From CAYSGL01 sp964520985 (lineage in GTDB: Bacteria; Pseudomonadota; Alphaproteobacteria; Micavibrionales; Micavibrionaceae): a stretch of DNA of 5,602 nt. The stretch lies in assembly GCA_964520985.1 (NCBI GenBank), contig CAZFPB010000049.1, forward strand, positions 1 to 5,602, read 5' to 3'. Position 1 is the first letter of the stretch. Each line of letters opens with the position of its first letter. Shown in pieces: positions 1-5,602 of the stretch. A program made the position numbers and the translations under genes. Under the pieces are notes generated by a model, which searched no databases, was not told the DNA's origin, and saw nothing but the letters and a program-made list of their open reading frames with translations.

Positions 1-1
1 A

Positions 2-25
2 TTCGTTGATCCAAAAGAAAAATAA
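2..25 (+). CDS. C-terminal end of an upstream gene (partial)
   Basis: Only the last seven codons and a TAA stop at 23-25 are visible, reading FVDPKEK. The stop lies two bases before a perfect 9-bp hairpin, the usual arrangement at the end of a gene. By position, a major tail protein would be expected here in a siphovirus tail operon, but seven residues cannot show this. A competing reading exists: the frame starting at base 3 stays open to a TGA at 60-62 and would give a Lys-rich tail (KKNKKKAVKAEPPSN) running through the hairpin. I prefer the shorter reading because the hairpin then lies outside the coding region. Confidence 0.3.
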   Translation, partial: FVDPKEK

Positions 26-27
26 AA

Positions 28-56
28 AGAAGGCGGTGAAAGCAGAGCCGCCTTCT
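28..56. terminator. Perfect 9-bp hairpin, intrinsic-terminator-like on the minus strand
   Basis: AGAAGGCGG at 28-36 pairs perfectly with CCGCCTTCT at 48-56 around an 11-base loop. On the plus strand the stem is followed by AACTGAAG, with no U-run, so termination of rightward transcripts would be weak. On the minus strand the stem runs straight into a T-rich tract (complement of the A-rich bases 12-28), which is the classic intrinsic-terminator form. It may end the upstream gene inefficiently, act as an mRNA-end or processing hairpin, or stop leftward antisense transcripts. Seen directly: the pairing and the tract. Direction of action is inference. Confidence 0.5.
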
Positions 57-130
57 AACTGAAGATAGTTCTTATACATCAGTGTAAACAAAATTCAACC
101 CTTTGAGCGGGAGTTGAAAAGACACTTAGG

Positions 131-167
131 GGTTGGGGGATCGTGGCCCCTAACCCATTTTTATTTT
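131..167 (+). terminator. GC-rich hairpin plus U-tract just before the first small gene
   Basis: Bases 131-139 (GGTTGGGGG) pair with 147-155 (CCCCTAACC) in a 9-bp stem with one G-U pair and a 7-base loop. An alternative perfect 7-bp stem pairs TTAGGGG at 126-132 with CCCCTAA at 147-153. Right after it come five Ts and four Ts (158-162, 164-167), so this has the form of a plus-strand intrinsic terminator or attenuator. The ATG at 168 begins at the last base of the tract. That is odd for a gene meant to be read from upstream, unless late transcription is anti-terminated or the hairpin only lowers expression. Confidence 0.5.
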
Positions 168-365
168 ATGGAACGATGTACAACGTGTTTAAAAGTTAAT
201 AAAGATGAATCTCTGAAAACTGCAAGAGACGAGGCTAAAATATTAGCTGTAAAAGAATCTTACCCGATTGCAATAGTTCTTGAAGGGAATGAGCATATGT
301 TTTATAACGCTTTCTATGCTTACGAAAATCATTTGAACGTAAAAGAAGTAATCTCTCATCTATGA
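168..365 (+). CDS. Small CxxC protein of unknown function (65 aa), first gene of the tail cluster
   Basis: I do not recognise this family with certainty. The protein has a Cys-x-x-Cys pair at residues 4 and 7 right at the N-terminus, followed by a Lys/Glu/Ala-rich helix and then predicted strands with aromatic residues. Two cysteines alone cannot complete a zinc site, so metal binding would need a dimer or a partner. The reading frame is open back to a TTG at 114, which would add 18 residues. I prefer the ATG at 168 because the added stretch is encoded by the GC-rich terminator-like hairpin and reads unlike a protein N-terminus, and the GGGAG before the TTG abuts it with no spacing. No Shine-Dalgarno is visible at either start. 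Its end overlaps the next gene as ATGA, suggesting translational coupling. By position, between the upstream gene and the tape measure, it may be tail-assembly related; that is inference. Confidence 0.6.
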   Translation: MERCTTCLKVNKDESLKTARDEAKILAVKESYPIAIVLEGNEHMFYNAFYAYENHLNVKEVISHL

Positions 366-997
366 AGCTAATAACCTCAATACATAAACTCCCCCTTTGG
401 GCATTCATTAACGCTATATGTGATGAGGATTATTCGGGTATAATCGTTGAAGGTGAGCCAACCATTAATGAAATTGCTTTCACGTGGAATGATCTTTTAG
501 AACAGTATGGGGACGCATTACAAGACGATGGCAATAAAAGATACATTCTCGCCTGCAAAGAATATTACCAGGCTAAAACACGCTACGAAGTAGCAAACAC
601 TTATATAGAACTGCTTAACAATTATTTTTCTCAAGGCATAGTGATCCATAAATGGATCAAAGAATTAAACAGTTTGGTAGGCGCTAATTATGTTTTTAAC
701 CGGGATAAGATCGAAGAATTTTCAAAGTACCTGAAGAGTGCATTTAACCGGAATAAAGGAAATCTGATACGCTACAATCTCGCTAAATCCAAACTTGAAG
801 AGTTAATTAAAATTCAGGGTAAGAGCGATGGTGGTGGGTATGATCGAGCATACTTCACGAGGATTTTGGTGAACCTGAAGGATATGAAACAAAGGGAAAT
901 TCCTGATACGATTTCTACTTACGAGTTCTGTGTACTGGTCAATCATTACAAACAACATCTTCAATACTTAGAATCTCAAAAAAATGGCAGGAGTTAG
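362..997 (+). CDS. Helical phage protein, possible tail-assembly chaperone (211 aa)
   Basis: No family is recognised from the sequence. It is rich in charged and aromatic residues and looks mostly alpha-helical (about residues 60-150), with a glycine-rich linker SDGGGYD at 155-161 and a second short helical region at about 165-205. There is no signal peptide or membrane segment, so it should be cytoplasmic. The ATG at 362 overlaps the previous stop in an ATGA tetranucleotide and has no Shine-Dalgarno, so re-initiation is likely. The 3' end overlaps the next gene by 14 bases and contains a run of seven As at 978-984. In siphophages, genes just upstream of the tape measure usually encode chaperones that hold it during tail assembly, like lambda G and GT. 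Position and helical content fit that role, but no sequence match supports it. It could also be a tail-completion or unknown structural protein. Confidence 0.72.
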   Translation: MKLITSIHKLPLWAFINAICDEDYSGIIVEGEPTINEIAFTWNDLLEQYGDALQDDGNKRYILACKEYYQAKTRYEVANTYIELLNNYFSQGIVIHKWIKELNSLVGANYVFNRDKIEEFSKYLKSAFNRNKGNLIRYNLAKSKLEELIKIQGKSDGGGYDRAYFTRILVNLKDMKQREIPDTISTYEFCVLVNHYKQHLQYLESQKNGRS

Positions 998-1421
998 GGA
1001 AGTATATCGAAAACTTGTTGCGGCTAAAGAAGCCTTGCCTGATGTTTCGGAAGATTCTATTGACCAAACTAAATCAGATTGGATCGAATTGAACCAGGAT
1101 CAGATGCTTAGGGGCCAGAATAGGGAAGGCGAAAAACTTGGGAGGTATAAAAACACTAAGTATGCTGCAATGAAAAACAGACTAAACGCATTGCCGGGTT
1201 TAGGTAATAAAGATTATCGATTGCATAGTGATTATTATAAGGGGATGTTTTTAGTTGTAGATAATGGAATGATAAGGCAGGGTTCTATCGACGAAAAAGC
1301 AAAATGGTTAGAGAATGGAACAGATAAACGTTATGGGCTACAGCCAGAGAATAAGAAAGATTATATACAGCGTTTTCTAAGGCCCGTTTTTAATCAGTTA
1401 TTTCTACAAAAACTAAAGTAA
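984..1421 (+). CDS. Putative phage morphogenesis protein, HK97 gp10-like or tail-completion type (145 aa)
   Basis: The order of motifs resembles small head-tail or tail-completion proteins of Bacteroidetes prophages, which pass from a 'G..LG.Y....YA..K' segment to a 'dL..TGdFY.GM.v.v' segment and then 'D.K...L..G....YGL'. Here these appear as GEKLGRYKNTKYAAMK (residues 49-64), DYRLHSDYYKGMFLVV (77-92) and IDEKAKWLENGTDKRYGL (102-119), followed by a helical C-terminus. The match is from memory of the family pattern, not a search. HK97 gp10-like proteins act at the neck or top of the tail. No signal peptide or membrane segment is present. The ATG at 984 lies inside the end of the previous gene (14-base overlap) and is preceded by an A-rich stretch rather than a Shine-Dalgarno. 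The stop overlaps the tape measure start by one base (TAATG), so all three neighbours are probably coupled. Confidence 0.68.
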   Translation: MAGVREVYRKLVAAKEALPDVSEDSIDQTKSDWIELNQDQMLRGQNREGEKLGRYKNTKYAAMKNRLNALPGLGNKDYRLHSDYYKGMFLVVDNGMIRQGSIDEKAKWLENGTDKRYGLQPENKKDYIQRFLRPVFNQLFLQKLK

Positions 1422-4400
1422 TGGCAGACGAAATTCTTATAAGTGACATAGTTGATCTTGGCGGGATTGAAAAAGACATAAATACTTTGTTGGGGCAAAT
1501 CAACAAGGTTGATTTAGCTATTCAGGAGGTCAATAAAAACCCTATCAACCTCGGTAATGTAGGTGGATTGAAGGAATTAAAGCAGGCGACAGAACAACTA
1601 CTAAAGGCCACGCAAAATTTAAACAAAGCCATTACCGATACGACAAAAGTTACCAAAGCTGCTGCCGACGCTGATTTAAAAGCTTCTAAAGCAAAAACAG
1701 AGGAATCGAAACAAGCAACGGAGGCTGCAAAAACGAAGGCTTTAGAGGCTAAAGCTGCTATTGATGTTGCCAAAGCAAAGCAAATCGAAAACAAAGAAAG
1801 GGAGGCTTCCACAAAGTTTACAGCAGCCGAAAAAAAACAGATCGATTTAATATCTAACGATTATAAACTTCTTTCAAAGGCTTACGAAGAAGCGGCACTG
1901 AAGTCAAAGAATTATTACCTGACATTAGGAGCCAACCATCCTATTACTATACAGGCGCAAAAAGATGCTAAGGATCTGAAAACGATTCTTGATACAGTAG
2001 ATCAGGCCACAGGCGATTATAGAAGAAACGTAGGTAATTATGGATCAGCGCTGAGTAATCTTCGGTTGCAAACAGGTCAGTTATTAAGGGAGATGCCAGC
2101 ACTCGCTATTAATGCGCAAACTTTCATTCTGGCTCTATCAAACAACTTGCCCTTATTCTTTGAGGCGATAGAGAATGTAAAGAAAGCAAACGTTGAGCTT
2201 GCAGCAAGCGGTCAAAAACCCGTTCCTGTATTTCAACAAATCATTAGAAGTCTTTTCTCGCTTCAGTCTATCCTCACAATAGGCGTTACGCTGTTAACTG
2301 TGTTTTCGGGTAAAATAGTTGATTGGGTAAGTGAGCTATTTAAGGGAGATGATGGAACTAAGAAGATAAACAGGCAGCTAAATGAATTTAATCAAATAGT
2401 CGAGGCTTCATCAAAACAAATTGAAAGATTAACTGACAACCTTCAGTTTTTGCAAAAGCTTTCAAGAATCAATATTAACATCAGCACAACCAACACGCCG
2501 CAGTTAGATAAATTGAAAGGGGATTTGACCTTTTTACGTGAAACCTCTATAGATCAACTGGAAATAACTGATAACCTTGAAAAAAAGGAAAAACAGTTAA
2601 ATGAAACAAGGTCGAAAGCCTACGATTTATTCTTAAACACTCTAACCAATGCCGATAGAAAACTTTTAGATGCAAATGGGGGTTTTGCAGCAGCAGAATT
2701 TATGTCGGGCGAACTTTCGGACAATGCCAAAAGAACCTACGATGGTTATGTAAAGGTAAATGAAGCATTGACGCAAACTCAAAACGCATTAAGCCAGTCA
2801 AGAGATACTCAACGAATTATTTACAGGCAAATTGCACAAGAGAAGACCGATATAGAAAAAGAGCAGGCAGCGCAAACACGGAAACTAATTTTAGAAACTA
2901 TTACTATTGAGGCTGACACCCGTAAACGTGCCGCGGAATCTGTATTGAATAATGACAAATCAAATCTTGACGAACGTTTAGCTGCTTTACGATCTTATTT
3001 AAATGCAGAGAAGGCAATTATTGAGGCTCAGAAAAATGATGTACTGGCAAACCCTGAATCCTCACCGGAAGAAAGAAGGATAGCGGTCTTAAAAGCGAAT
3101 GAAGCCGCATATTCAGCCAATAAAGATTATGAGGAAAAATCCTTTAGACAAAAAGAGGACTTTAGGTTGAGAGATATTGAAGCCGAGAGAAAGATTTTCA
3201 CAGAAAAGAAACAATTACAAGCAGACCTATTAAGAAGCCTTTCAGATAATGCAGAATTCAACCTTAACGATAGATTGGGTCTATCACAATCAGCTTTTGA
3301 AGCGGAGAAGGCAATAATCAATAAAGAGTATGAAGCCCAAAAAGAATCGGTTAAAAATAAGTTTTTGACTGATGCCGAAAAGCTAGCTATAGAAACTGAG
3401 TATGAAACGAAACTACTTGAGTTAAACAGAAAGGCGCAGAAGGAGATTACAGAAATCATCAAAACTTCAATCGAAAGGAGGCAGGAATTAAGTAAAGAAG
3501 AGGTTGAACAAATTGAGCGCGTTTACAATGACATAAACCTTAACGCAAGTGAACAATATTCTCAAGACGTTATCGACTTAAACAACTCCCTTCGAACAAA
3601 GATTATTAGCTATGACAAGTATTTAAAACAAAGGAAAGAGCTAGATAATAAGTACCGTCTTGAATCCATCCAAAATAACGTCAATAAACTAGACGATGAA
3701 TTAAATAATCCTGTATTCAGTCAGGCAAAAGCGCAACTGGAAGCATCTGAAGTAGCAGTAAATTTCTTTGAGAACAGGCTTAGGAAAGCTAGAACTGATA
3801 ATGAAAAGGAATCGGCTGCAAACTCGCTTAGTATTGCAAGGAAAGATTATGAGGTAGCTAAGGAGAATTACGATAAAAAAGTAACCCTTGAAACCCAGTT
3901 AGCGGAATTGAAACGCCAACTCAACGAAGAGGGGTTACGGATCAACGAAGAAGATTTCAGGCGTAGAATGGACACGCTTTCTTTCTGGCTGGATCAGGCT
4001 TCACAACTCGCTCAGGCAATCGGAAGTATTGGATCTGCTATTCATCAAAGAAGGCTGGATGAAATTAACGAAGAACAAAACGCACTGGAAGAACGCTATC
4101 AGAAAGAACAGGATCTTATCAGGCAGGCATACACAAACCAGGTAGATCAACAACAAAAGCTTGCCGAAGCTGAAAAGAGGTACAATGCCCAAAAACATCA
4201 ATTACAGGAGCAGGAGAAACAGGAAAGGATAAAACAGGCAAGGTTTGAAAAAGAAGCTTCCATTGCTTCTATTATCCTAAACACAGCAGCAGCCGTTGTA
4301 AAAGCATTGCCTAGTATTCCCTTATCAATTGCAGCCGGAGTAATCGGTGCAGCGCAATTAGCGGTTGCCATTGCCACACCTCTTCCAAGATTCTTTAAAG

Positions 4401-4774
4401 GTAAGAACGCAGACGATAACTATGAGGGTTTTGCATGGGTGGATGATGGCGGCAGGCCGGAGGCTATCATTCGTGAAAATGGTGAGGTTGAAATAGGAAC
4501 GAATAAGCCACGTATTACTTATTTGGGAGCAAAAGACATTGTATTACCGGATGCAAGGCAGCTAGCTTGGAACAGCACCATAAGCGCAGCTAATAAGGCT
4601 ATTCATGTTACTACTAACTCAGACGACCAATTAAGAAGGGAATTAAATAGAGGTTTTAAAAGTGTTGTGGGGGCCATAAAAAATCAGCCACGACAAAAAC
4701 AACTCAACACAAAAGATGCCTTAATGAAGGCTTGGCTTAGTAGCGAAAGACCGTTTAAAGATTTCTTTAGCTAA
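1421..4774 (+). CDS. Phage tail tape measure protein (1117 aa)
   Basis: This protein fills the tail tube during assembly, sets tail length and is commonly ejected at infection. The sequence shows an Ala/Lys-rich coiled coil at about residues 55-140; a motif RRNVGNYGSA (201-210); then LLREMPALA (221-229) and LSNNLP (239-244), which I associate with Bacteroidetes tape measures. A hydrophobic, possibly membrane-crossing segment lies at about 281-300. Long Glu/Lys/Gln-rich coiled coils run from about 310 to 945, with an internal 99-residue duplication. A second hydrophobic Ala/Gly/Ile-rich stretch at about 946-986 ends in PLPRFFKG, and a C-terminal region (about 1003-1045) follows with a 'WVDDGGRPEAII' type motif and 'ITYLGAKDIVLP'. 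At roughly 0.15 nm per residue the rule of thumb gives a tail near 165 nm, which suggests a siphovirus. No lytic transglycosylase or peptidase domain is visible. The start overlaps the previous stop by one base and has no Shine-Dalgarno. Confidence 0.93.
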   Translation: MADEILISDIVDLGGIEKDINTLLGQINKVDLAIQEVNKNPINLGNVGGLKELKQATEQLLKATQNLNKAITDTTKVTKAAADADLKASKAKTEESKQATEAAKTKALEAKAAIDVAKAKQIENKEREASTKFTAAEKKQIDLISNDYKLLSKAYEEAALKSKNYYLTLGANHPITIQAQKDAKDLKTILDTVDQATGDYRRNVGNYGSALSNLRLQTGQLLREMPALAINAQTFILALSNNLPLFFEAIENVKKANVELAASGQKPVPVFQQIIRSLFSLQSILTIGVTLLTVFSGKIVDWVSELFKGDDGTKKINRQLNEFNQIVEASSKQIERLTDNLQFLQKLSRININISTTNTPQLDKLKGDLTFLRETSIDQLEITDNLEKKEKQLNETRSKAYDLFLNTLTNADRKLLDANGGFAAAEFMSGELSDNAKRTYDGYVKVNEALTQTQNALSQSRDTQRIIYRQIAQEKTDIEKEQAAQTRKLILETITIEADTRKRAAESVLNNDKSNLDERLAALRSYLNAEKAIIEAQKNDVLANPESSPEERRIAVLKANEAAYSANKDYEEKSFRQKEDFRLRDIEAERKIFTEKKQLQADLLRSLSDNAEFNLNDRLGLSQSAFEAEKAIINKEYEAQKESVKNKFLTDAEKLAIETEYETKLLELNRKAQKEITEIIKTSIERRQELSKEEVEQIERVYNDINLNASEQYSQDVIDLNNSLRTKIISYDKYLKQRKELDNKYRLESIQNNVNKLDDELNNPVFSQAKAQLEASEVAVNFFENRLRKARTDNEKESAANSLSIARKDYEVAKENYDKKVTLETQLAELKRQLNEEGLRINEEDFRRRMDTLSFWLDQASQLAQAIGSIGSAIHQRRLDEINEEQNALEERYQKEQDLIRQAYTNQVDQQQKLAEAEKRYNAQKHQLQEQEKQERIKQARFEKEASIASIILNTAAAVVKALPSIPLSIAAGVIGAAQLAVAIATPLPRFFKGKNADDNYEGFAWVDDGGRPEAIIRENGEVEIGTNKPRITYLGAKDIVLPDARQLAWNSTISAANKAIHVTTNSDDQLRRELNRGFKSVVGAIKNQPRQKQLNTKDALMKAWLSSERPFKDFFS
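2963..3328 (+). repeat. Diverged 99-residue internal duplication within the tape measure gene
   Basis: Residues 515-534 (NLDERLAALRSYLNAEKAII) align without gaps to residues 614-633 (NLNDRLGLSQSAFEAEKAII) with 11 of 20 identities, a spacing of 99 residues. The flanks are similarly charged helices. A third, weaker copy may begin at residue 706 (NLN, then SQ six residues later). Tape measure proteins are known to vary in length by gain or loss of coiled-coil repeats, so this may record a past tail-length change. The feature covers the span from the first core to the second. Confidence 0.5.
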
Positions 4775-5194
4775 TTATTTAATGATTGTAACCTTATAAT
4801 TGCCGGAATCTAATTTAAAATCAGCTATCTTAATACTATCAGCTCGCATAGTATAATCTACTTTCCAGTTAGTAAACATAAAAAAACCATTTGTTGTTCC
4901 ATCCATTACAAATGGGAAGGATGCAGAAAAATGATTAGAAGGATTACCAGCAATCCAACCAGCAGAAAAATACCATGTTACCGTTGCGTGTCCTTTTGCT
5001 TTAATGCTTGTCGTGTTAAACAAAATGCCTACTCTCCAATATTCTTGATTATCATTTGCATTTTTTCGAAGATTATCAACCGTTGCTCTTACAGTTACAT
5101 TAACTGGATGTTCGTTTGGTGGTGCGGAATTCCTTTTATTACAGGCAATACAGCAAACAAGGAAAAACAAAGCTATACGATTCATATTAAGCAT
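4775..5194 (-). CDS. Small surface lipoprotein of unknown function, reversed within the tail operon (139 aa)
   Basis: The N-terminus is a lipoprotein signal peptide: Arg at 6, a hydrophobic core IALFFLVCCIA (7-17) and the lipidation cysteine at 18 followed by NK, the relaxed Bacteroidetes form. Cysteines 14 and 15 also lie in the core. The mature part of about 122 residues starts with a Pro/Asn-rich linker and then alternates polar and hydrophobic residues with Trp at 53, 74, 80 and 110, ending SGNYKVTIIK. This suggests an all-beta, immunoglobulin-like fold anchored in the membrane. The family is not recognised. A second in-frame ATG (codon 4, at 5185) is an equally good start. The gene is opposite to all its neighbours, and its stop codon abuts the tape measure stop with no spacer and no visible terminator. 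It therefore probably has its own promoter in the 5195-5251 spacer. A prophage accessory gene acting at the host surface is an inference; a cargo gene unrelated to the phage is possible. Confidence 0.8.
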   Translation of the reverse strand: MLNMNRIALFFLVCCIACNKRNSAPPNEHPVNVTVRATVDNLRKNANDNQEYWRVGILFNTTSIKAKGHATVTWYFSAGWIAGNPSNHFSASFPFVMDGTTNGFFMFTNWKVDYTMRADSIKIADFKLDSGNYKVTIIK

Positions 5195-5251
5195 TGGTTT
5201 AGGTCATAATATTAGTAAAAGTTTTTAAAAATAAAAGTTACCTTGCTCTTA
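5195..5251. promoter_or_regulatory. A/T-rich divergent spacer with an 8-bp direct repeat
   Basis: This spacer separates the two divergent starts and is only about 23% G+C. It must hold the promoter of the minus-strand lipoprotein gene, unless that lies inside the next gene, and possibly one for the rightward gene. TAAAAGTT occurs at 5216-5223 and again at 5232-5239, 16 bases apart, and a TTTTTAAAAA palindrome lies between them at 5222-5231. On the minus strand a TAACTTTT is close to the Bacteroidetes -7 consensus TAnnTTTG, but no clear TTG lies at the expected -33 distance. No promoter is called with confidence. Confidence 0.3.
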
Positions 5252-5590
5252 ATGATACCCGAAAAATTATTTAAGGATTCAGAGGTTGTTTTGCAGGATG
5301 TGGGAGAACTAACGGACATTCTAAACAACCACTTAAATAAAGCCTGTGCCCACTTCTACTATGTTCATGGCATGACGGGTATCACAAAAGAGCTAATTCA
5401 CGCCTTTTACAAACTAAGGATTAAGATTTTAGAAATAGCCGTCAGGAATTATCAGGAGCTAAAGGAATCACACGAATACACCCTTTCTAATCCCGATTAT
5501 GTTACAAGACTCGCCCAACATCAGGCAGAGATAGACGAAGCAAAAGAAGATTACGATTATTTTCTTTCCACTGGTTTTATCAGAGAATAA
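5252..5590 (+). CDS. Hypothetical protein, helical, first gene after the lipoprotein (112 aa)
   Basis: I do not recognise this protein. It looks almost wholly alpha-helical, with one cysteine (32), a His/Tyr-rich patch (HFYYVHGMTGITKELIHAFY, residues 34-53) and an acidic C-terminal helix (about 85-104) that could form a coiled coil. There is no signal peptide or membrane segment, so it is probably cytoplasmic or a virion part. The frame is open three codons upstream to a TTG at 5243; the ATG at 5252 is preferred. No Shine-Dalgarno is visible. It is transcribed in the same direction as the tape measure, so it may be the next late tail gene, reached by read-through past the reversed lipoprotein gene. 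It could instead belong with the lipoprotein as one inserted divergent pair. The sequence does not decide between these. Confidence 0.65.
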   Translation: MIPEKLFKDSEVVLQDVGELTDILNNHLNKACAHFYYVHGMTGITKELIHAFYKLRIKILEIAVRNYQELKESHEYTLSNPDYVTRLAQHQAEIDEAKEDYDYFLSTGFIRE

Positions 5591-5602
5591 TTATTACTTT
5601 AG

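Noticed and set aside
3..62. Longer C-terminal reading of the upstream gene in the next frame, with a Lys-rich end
   Set aside because: It would pass through a perfect 9-bp hairpin. The alternative frame ends two bases before the stem, which fits gene-end architecture better. Not fully excluded because only a few codons are visible.
114..167. TTG-initiated 18-residue extension of the first small gene
   Set aside because: The extension is encoded by the terminator-like hairpin, its GGGAG has no spacing to the TTG, and the ATG at 168 gives a more ordinary N-terminus.
1522..1812. Minus-strand open frame of 96 codons, Ala/Ser/Phe-rich
   Set aside because: It is the complement of the Ala/Lys coiled-coil codons of the tape measure gene, a compositional shadow. 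The same applies to minus-strand frames at 3127-3462 and 4001-4201.
1829..1866. Eight-A run in the N-terminal coiled coil of the tape measure gene
   Set aside because: It encodes Glu-Lys-Lys in a lysine-rich helix; a -1 slip would end within about nine codons. Nothing suggests programmed use.
2579..2605. A AAA AAG heptamer in frame within the tape measure gene, the dnaX-type slippery sequence
   Set aside because: A -1 shift gives a stop after a few codons and no following gene. The region is Glu/Lys-rich coiled coil in an A-rich genome, so such heptamers are expected by chance; no upstream Shine-Dalgarno-like stimulator is seen.
4931..5209. Plus-strand open frame of 92 codons opposite the lipoprotein gene
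   Set aside because: Its protein is Cys/Arg/Ile-rich without a domain look, while the opposite strand has a clean signal peptide, lipobox and beta-type protein. Only one is likely real.

Overview
The window looks like part of the tail module of a tailed phage or prophage of the Bacteroidetes, probably a soil- or water-type genus of the Pedobacter/Chitinophaga/Flavobacterium kind. Three things point there. The long central gene is a tape measure protein with sequence signatures I associate with Bacteroidetes prophages. Start codons lack convincing Shine-Dalgarno sequences and are A/T-rich upstream. A lipoprotein gene has the relaxed 'ACNK' lipobox common in that phylum. Base composition is A/T-rich. 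No integrase, attachment site or host flank is visible, so phage and prophage cannot be told apart.

Layout. Positions 1-167 hold the last few codons of an upstream gene (probable stop at 23-25) and a spacer with two strong hairpins. From about 168 to 4774 four plus-strand genes are packed end to end with overlaps of 4, 14 and 1 bases: a 65-residue CxxC protein, a 211-residue helical protein, a 145-residue morphogenesis-type protein and the 1117-residue tape measure protein. They read as one translationally coupled late operon. The two small genes sit where tail-assembly chaperones usually lie, but I do not recognise their families.

Directly after the tape measure stop codon, with no spacer, comes the stop codon of a minus-strand gene for a small lipoprotein (4775-5194). 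An A/T-rich spacer of about 57 bases separates its start from a plus-strand 112-residue protein of unknown function (5252-5590). A reversed lipoprotein gene inside a tail operon is the most unusual element here. It has the look of a 'moron' (an independently expressed accessory gene of a prophage), and a role at the host surface such as superinfection exclusion is a reasonable but unproven guess.

How the genes work together: the 211-residue protein and perhaps the CxxC protein may help assemble the tail around the tape measure, which sets tail length; the 145-residue protein is probably a head-tail or tail-completion component. The lipoprotein would act in the host envelope during lysogeny rather than in the virion. 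I saw no tRNA, rRNA, CRISPR array, transposon or origin.
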